A DNA stretch of 64,000 nt, taken from positions 4,921,501-4,985,500 of the forward strand of contig NZ_CP125098.1 in the NCBI RefSeq assembly GCF_030020805.1, in the 5' to 3' direction. The translations under genes and the position numbers were made by a program. How positions within the stretch are numbered: the first letter of the stretch is position 1; each line of letters starts with the position of its first letter. Below are positions 59,354-64,000 of this stretch, piece after piece. The stretch comes from Paenibacillus sp. RC67. GTDB taxonomy: Bacteria > Bacillota > Bacilli > Paenibacillales > NBRC-103111. The notes under the pieces are model-generated. The model was not told the DNA's origin, made no database searches, and saw only the letters and a list, made by a program, of their open reading frames with translations.

Positions 59354-60973
59354 CTTTTTTTGGTTTTGAAACTTGGCCCTGTACTGCTGAGGACTGAGTC
59401 CGATCATTTTTTTGAAGATGCGCCCGAAATAATTAATATTCGCATATCCAACCTTTTCAGCAATCAAATAGCTCGGCAGATTCGTCTCGGCCAAATATTC
59501 AGATGCTTTATCCAACCTCAGTTGATTCAAATATTCCGTGAAGCCTGTTTGCGTCTCCTTTTTGAACAAGTAGCTTAAATAGGTTTCATTCATGTTTACC
59601 ATCTCCGCTGCTTCCTTGAGAGATAGATCCTCTATGAAATGCTCCCTCATATACTGAATGAGCTTGCGGATCTCTTCATGATAAGGTTCACGGCGCGTTC
59701 TCTGAATTCGCTCCAAGCCCGCTTCGATTAACCGGATGAACCAGTGTCTGGCATCCTCCAGCTCGTCAAAGGCCAATACCTGCTTGTACAGAGGTCCTTC
59801 CAAGCCCTCAAACCCATCTTCACCATAAGGCTTCCAGGCGGTCTGAATCACATGCAGTAGTTGGAGGCAGAACTGGATGCTGTGCTCTTTCGGTCCCCGT
59901 ACCTCTTGAAGCTGGTCGAATAACTCGTTTAACGTAAGTCGGATGCGGTCCCCATCAATGGCTTCCAAGGAATGTCGGAGGTTCTTCTCGGTCTCTTGGG
60001 AAAAGCTCACGAAGCCAGTCTGTCGATCCGAACTGCTGGAATATCGATAAGCTTTCTCCCTACCTTCGTAATAATACAGCTCAACTGCCTGAAGCGCCTG
60101 TTGGTAGGCTAGATGTAGTGCAGCCTGGCCCTGGAACGGCAAGCTAAGGCCAGCACTCAGCGATACGCCCAAGAAACGCTTGACCGCACTGATCAGATCC
60201 TGGCTCATTGTCTTTACATCGGTATGAATGAGGCCTTGCTGCAAATCTTTGGGAAAGGGTATTAACAGAACAATTTGTTTCTCTTTGTAATGGACCGGAT
60301 AACCGGGAAGCCATTTGTTCAATTCCAGCTCAATCAGATTCATTATCGTTTGTAACAAAGATGAATCCTCTAAGGAAACAGTGGGAGAACGGTGTATATT
60401 CAGAACGATCAGTACATTTTGATCCCCGAGCGTTATGGGACAATGCATATCCGTCCGCTTTTCCGTTGCTTTCACTTCGTTGTCTTTGTTCGAATCCGCA
60501 ATTTCCAGCTGTGTTCTTAGCCATTCGGCTAATGATGGTCCCTTGCTCTCCGTCTCACCTGGAACGAGCAGCTGCTTGACATCCTCGTATCTGGCTTCAA
60601 TTTTTCCAGCTGTTTCTAGCAGCAGCTCCAACAGCTCATCAGGCTTCATAGATGCCTTTAAAATATAATCGTCTACGCCAAGCTTCATCGCTTTGCGTAC
60701 ATACTCATATTCGTCATGGCTGCTCAGTACAATAATCCTCGTATGGGGAAATCTTTTTCTTACTGCTTCGATTAGCTCCAGACCGTTCATCTGCGGCATC
60801 AAAATATCCGTTAGCAATATGTCGGGCACCGTCTGCTCCATTGCCTCCATCGCCTTTTTACCGTCGGGAGCGTCCCCTATATAGGAGAAGCCGTGCTGCT
60901 CCCAATCGATCAACGATTTGATCCCTAGTCGAACCAGTATTTCGTCATCTACCAGCATGACTTTAATGGTCAT
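59351..60973 (-). CDS. YesN-like response regulator with AraC-type domain, second copy
   Basis: A 540-residue response regulator. The ATG at 60973 (MTIKVMLVDDEILVRLGIKS) follows GAGGAGGGGAAAGAG and overlaps the kinase gene by 11 nt. The receiver has Asp56 in 'DILLTDILMPQMNGLELIEA' and Lys in 'DDYILKASMK', where the usual K-P is K-A. About 300 residues of linker precede two AraC-type helix-turn-helix motifs ('LSLKEAAEMVNMNETYLSYL', 'SYLIAEKVGYANINYFGRIF'). It should activate the adjacent sialic acid operon. Confidence 0.92.
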   Translation of the reverse strand: MTIKVMLVDDEILVRLGIKSLIDWEQHGFSYIGDAPDGKKAMEAMEQTVPDILLTDILMPQMNGLELIEAVRKRFPHTRIIVLSSHDEYEYVRKAMKLGVDDYILKASMKPDELLELLLETAGKIEARYEDVKQLLVPGETESKGPSLAEWLRTQLEIADSNKDNEVKATEKRTDMHCPITLGDQNVLIVLNIHRSPTVSLEDSSLLQTIMNLIELELNKWLPGYPVHYKEKQIVLLIPFPKDLQQGLIHTDVKTMSQDLISAVKRFLGVSLSAGLSLPFQGQAALHLAYQQALQAVELYYYEGREKAYRYSSSSDRQTGFVSFSQETEKNLRHSLEAIDGDRIRLTLNELFDQLQEVRGPKEHSIQFCLQLLHVIQTAWKPYGEDGFEGLEGPLYKQVLAFDELEDARHWFIRLIEAGLERIQRTRREPYHEEIRKLIQYMREHFIEDLSLKEAAEMVNMNETYLSYLFKKETQTGFTEYLNQLRLDKASEYLAETNLPSYLIAEKVGYANINYFGRIFKKMIGLSPQQYRAKFQNQKK

Positions 60974-62750
60974 ACTCTTTCCCCTCCTCGACAAGCTTCA
61001 CCGGTAAAATCACTTGAACGTTCGTCCCTTCGTTCAGCTCGCTTTGAATAACTAGTCCGTACTCATCTCCGTACTGAAGCCGAATCCGCTCATGCACATT
61101 TTTGATGCCGATCCGCTTGGACCAGGTTTCTTGTGATGGATCGTCCAGCCATGCGTGAACTTCCCGCAGCCTCTCAGCAGTCATCCCAACCCCGTTATCC
61201 TCCACGGACAGGATCAACCGCTCTCCTTCGATCCAGCACCGTACCTGGATTACTCCTTTACCCGGGAGCGGATCGATACCGTGAAGGATGCTGTTCTCTA
61301 CGATCGGCTGCAGCATCGTCTTGATCACTTCCTGATTCCAGTATGTTTCCGGAATATCTGTAAGCAATTGCAGCTTGTCGTTGTACTTGAGCCTCATCAG
61401 AGAAATGTAATTCTCGATATAGCTCATTTCCTGGCGAAGGGTTATCAGGCTGCCTCCGCGGCCGATACTTGCCTCCAGCATACTTCCCAAATTGGACAGC
61501 ATATCGCCAACTTCCCTCTCATTGCGAATATAGGCCATCCACTTGATGTTATTGAGCGTATTCAGGATAAAATGCGGGTTGATCTGCGCCTGCAGCGCAC
61601 GAAACCGCATATCCTCCTTCTGCTGGTACTGCTCCTTCAGACGCTGGAGCAGCTCTCGAATCTGCTTGACCATCTTATTATAGGTCGCTATCAGCGTATT
61701 GATTTCTTGGGGTCCTGTAACGAGCAGTCCGCTGTTAAATTCTTTCTCTTCCGCTTCCTGCATTCGTTTATTAAGCAGCTTAAGCGGTCTCGAAATGCTG
61801 AAGGCAATCGATAAGGTGATTATCATAAACACCAGGAAGATAAGCAGCACAATAATAATATTGGCTCTTCGGATGTTAAAAATTTCTTTGAATACGGTAT
61901 CATAAGAAATGATCTGAATGATCTTCCAACCGGTTTGGGTAACGGTATCGTAATTGACGATCCACTTCTTGCCTTCCTTTACGACAATGACTTGCCCTTT
62001 ACGATCACCCCTGATCTTGGAGATGTATGTTTCTGCCGCTACGTTTTGTCCGATTTTTGCTTCAATGGGACTGGATACCACAGTACCGGCTTGATCGACC
62101 AAATATACCTCTCCATCCAGCGGTGTCAAATATTTGCGTATATCCTTTTCCGCCACGCCGAACAGCAGCATTCCGATATTTTGACTCGTCTGTAAATCGG
62201 TGATGGTCTTAACCAAGGTGATCAGCGGTCGCTTGTCCGAGTAGACGTAATTGTCACCTGTGAACATCCAGCGGAGCTGGAAAGGCTTCTCGATCATTTC
62301 TTTATACCAGGGGGCTTCCGTATATTGTCGGTACAAACCTTCCTCCATATATCTTGTGCTCTGCCAGTGGCCGTATACATCCATGAGGGTCACATAGGTT
62401 TCGGTATAGTAGGAGCTGTACTGTTTGTTGATGACCGTATCCTTCAGCCGCAGCTTCTCATAATCAGTGAACTTGTCCGGCGACTTCAGCAGCTCGGTTA
62501 TACTTGGATTCGTCGAAATGTCCACTGCTTGCTTCAACATATCATCAAGAAACAAGCCCACGTTAAAATTAACCTGATACAGCGTTTCACGGGCAGAGTC
62601 GCCAATTTTTTGCTCAATGACACGCTCCAATGGCTTGTCCACCAAATAAAACGTCAGAATAAAAGGAATAACGAGAAATAGCAAAATCGAGAAAAAAATC
62701 CGGTGACGTATTGTGTTCCATCGGCCTATTACGTTATATATGCGCCCCAT
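60963..62750 (-). CDS. YesM-like sensor histidine kinase, second copy
   Basis: A 595-residue membrane kinase. Transmembrane helices are near residues 18-36 and 297-318, with an extracellular cache-type domain of about 255 residues that includes 'GEVYLVDQAGTVVSSPIEAK'. A HAMP linker follows, then the histidine box 'RALQAQINPHFILNTLNNIK' with His393, and ATPase motifs 'QPIVENSILHGID', 'VEDNGVGMT' and 'GIKNVHERIRL'. It overlaps the response regulator gene. It may sense the sugar or its bound transporter protein and thereby induce the nan operon. Confidence 0.92.
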   Translation of the reverse strand: MGRIYNVIGRWNTIRHRIFFSILLFLVIPFILTFYLVDKPLERVIEQKIGDSARETLYQVNFNVGLFLDDMLKQAVDISTNPSITELLKSPDKFTDYEKLRLKDTVINKQYSSYYTETYVTLMDVYGHWQSTRYMEEGLYRQYTEAPWYKEMIEKPFQLRWMFTGDNYVYSDKRPLITLVKTITDLQTSQNIGMLLFGVAEKDIRKYLTPLDGEVYLVDQAGTVVSSPIEAKIGQNVAAETYISKIRGDRKGQVIVVKEGKKWIVNYDTVTQTGWKIIQIISYDTVFKEIFNIRRANIIIVLLIFLVFMIITLSIAFSISRPLKLLNKRMQEAEEKEFNSGLLVTGPQEINTLIATYNKMVKQIRELLQRLKEQYQQKEDMRFRALQAQINPHFILNTLNNIKWMAYIRNEREVGDMLSNLGSMLEASIGRGGSLITLRQEMSYIENYISLMRLKYNDKLQLLTDIPETYWNQEVIKTMLQPIVENSILHGIDPLPGKGVIQVRCWIEGERLILSVEDNGVGMTAERLREVHAWLDDPSQETWSKRIGIKNVHERIRLQYGDEYGLVIQSELNEGTNVQVILPVKLVEEGKEYDH

Positions 62751-62820
62751 CTGTTCACCCCCGAAGAACTTTGTTCATCATTCTAACACAACGGCTGTTC
62801 TTGTTCCTACCTAGCTTATC

Positions 62821-62868
62821 AAAAAAAGAGTGACTCTATAACCGCTCATTGCGGAATAAAGTCACTCT
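62821..62868 (-). terminator. Rho-independent terminator after cysJ
   Basis: On the minus strand AGAGTGACT, interrupted pairs and CCGC form a long stem with GCGG and AGTCACTCT, followed by seven T (complement of 62821-62827). It lies about 25 bp after the cysJ stop and isolates it from the kinase gene downstream. Confidence 0.9.
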
Positions 62869-62893
62869 TCCTTGGTACTGCTAGCTTTTGATT

Positions 62894-64000
62894 TTAATAT
62901 ACATCACGTTGGTAACGCCCTTGCTCTTGCATAGCGATTAAGTACGCTTCAGCTGCTTCACGGGTCAACGAGCCTTCTTTTTCAATCACATCGATAAGGG
63001 TGTTGTGGACGTCTTTGGCCATATACTGCTTATCTCCGCAAACATAGAAGTAGGCTCCGTTTTCCAGCCATGCAAATAATTCTTTGCTGTTCTCTTGCAT
63101 TTTATGCTGTACATATACTTTTTGCTCAGAGTCACGGGAGAACGCAACATCTACTCTTGTTAAAGCTCCATTTTTTTGATAGCCTTCCAGCTCGCTTTGA
63201 TACAAGAAATCCGTCGTGGAGTGTTGATCTCCAAAAAATAACCATGCTCGGCCTGCTGCTTTATTCACCGCACGTTCTTGGATAAAGGAACGGAATGGGG
63301 CAATTCCTGTTCCCGGACCAACCATAATAATATCTTTCTCTTGAGACTCCGGCAGATTAAAGTGTTTGTTTTGTTGAATGAATACTGGAAGCGTGTCTCC
63401 TTCTTGAAGACGTTCTGCGCATTGAACAGAGCAAACTCCTTTACGCTCGCGTCCATTAGCCGTGTAGCGCACTGCACCGATAGTCAGATGCACTTCCTCC
63501 GGATTAGCGGCAATGCTGCTTGCAATGGAGTATAAGCGCGGCGGCATTTTTCTCAATAAGGAAACGATCTCTTGGGCGGAAGCTTTCCATGGACCAAAAG
63601 CTTGCAGCATATCAAGCAAGTCGCGTCCCTCGGCATACTCTTTCAATTGATTTGCATCGGCTGCCAGCTTCTTCAGCTCTTCGTTATCAGTGAATTCGAC
63701 AGCTTGCTGTAGCATTTTTTTCGTCAATAGCGTAATTTCAAAGTAACCCGCTAAAGCTTCTTTTAAAGGAAGAGTCTCCCCTTGCTTTCCTACTACAACA
63801 GGCAGTTCCGCATCCCATTTCATTGCATCCAGAAGGGAAGCTACCAGCTGCGGATCATTTTCCGGGATAATACCAAGACAATCTCCTGGAACATATGAAA
63901 GGTCAGATCCTTTTAACGAAAGCTCAAGATGCCTCGTTTCTTTTTTAGAACCTGCACCGTTTAAATTTACATTTTTGAGTACTTTGGCTTGAAAAGGATT
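62894..64000 (-). CDS. cysJ: Assimilatory sulfite reductase (NADPH) flavoprotein subunit, C-terminal part
   Basis: The last 368 codons of a gene that runs off the right edge; the frame stays open to base 64000. Full-length CysJ has about 600 residues, so the flavodoxin domain is missing here. 'DLSYVPGDCLGIIPENDPQL' starts the FAD-binding ferredoxin-reductase module, 'KMPPRLYSIASS' is the R-x-Y-S flavin motif, 'DIIMVGPGTGIAPFRSFIQE' binds NADPH, and the protein ends in Q-G-R-Y-Q-R-D-V-Y, the characteristic CysJ terminus. It transfers electrons from NADPH to the sulfite reductase hemoprotein CysI, whose gene is not in the window. Confidence 0.95.
   Translation of the reverse strand, partial: NPFQAKVLKNVNLNGAGSKKETRHLELSLKGSDLSYVPGDCLGIIPENDPQLVASLLDAMKWDAELPVVVGKQGETLPLKEALAGYFEITLLTKKMLQQAVEFTDNEELKKLAADANQLKEYAEGRDLLDMLQAFGPWKASAQEIVSLLRKMPPRLYSIASSIAANPEEVHLTIGAVRYTANGRERKGVCSVQCAERLQEGDTLPVFIQQNKHFNLPESQEKDIIMVGPGTGIAPFRSFIQERAVNKAAGRAWLFFGDQHSTTDFLYQSELEGYQKNGALTRVDVAFSRDSEQKVYVQHKMQENSKELFAWLENGAYFYVCGDKQYMAKDVHNTLIDVIEKEGSLTREAAEAYLIAMQEQGRYQRDVY

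Overview
This window looks like part of a Paenibacillus-type genome (Bacillota, Paenibacillaceae). The evidence is its set of sugar ABC transporters of the Lpl/Ytc and CUT1 types, each paired with a YesM-like sensor kinase and YesN-like AraC-domain response regulator, together with lipoprotein binding proteins, Bacillus-type Shine-Dalgarno sequences with frequent TTG/GTG starts, near-consensus cre and Fur boxes, and moderate GC. Nearly all genes lie on the minus strand. I saw no rRNA, tRNA, transposase or CRISPR array.

Layout. 1-11.0 kb: the start of an MFS transporter gene, a ThuA-domain protein, a PhyH-type dioxygenase, two tandem alpha-L-fucosidase-like hydrolases, an Lpl-type ABC transporter and its two-component system. 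11-16 kb: an aspartase-like enzyme, a LysE exporter divergent from a MocR regulator, and thiM. 16-26.3 kb: a LacI-controlled Opp-type transporter with a ThuA/ThuB-like pair and a HAD phosphatase, headed by three perfect LacI-type palindromes. 26.7-30.5 kb: an archaeal-type phosphoglycerate mutase homologue, a DASS anion transporter and a divergent LysR regulator. 30.5-36 kb: a Btr-like AraC regulator and a Fur-boxed siderophore uptake operon. 36.3-42.1 kb: a sugar operon with an isomerase, a split transketolase, an FGGY kinase and a nucleoside hydrolase, preceded by clustered ACTAAA operators. 42.8-46.7 kb: a plasmid-type replication region. 46.9-50.3 kb: a peroxiredoxin and MFS exporter divergent from a TetR regulator, and a hypothetical gene. 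50.5-62.8 kb: a sialic acid (nan) operon with a CUT1 transporter and its own YesM/YesN pair. 62.9-64 kb: the 3' part of cysJ.

The most remarkable region is 44.38-45.29 kb. Ten 19-bp iterons (GTACG...GTAAAA), many spaced about 31 bp apart, lie between two replication-protein genes. Next come an extended -10 promoter, a perfect 18-bp palindrome made of two head-to-head DnaA boxes, and then, on the opposite strand to the leader of the 510-aa gene, a candidate antisense RNA. It has three stem-loops, each with the same 7-nt loop TTGGTAG, and a rho-independent terminator. That layout closely resembles ColE1 RNA I, here in a Gram-positive iteron replicon. The window may therefore come from a megaplasmid or chromid, or from an integrated plasmid.

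The metabolic modules share one logic: a solute-binding transporter, a local sensor or repressor, and enzymes that turn the imported sugar acid or glycoside into central intermediates. Iron uptake (Fur/Btr) and sulfite reduction are separate transcription units.
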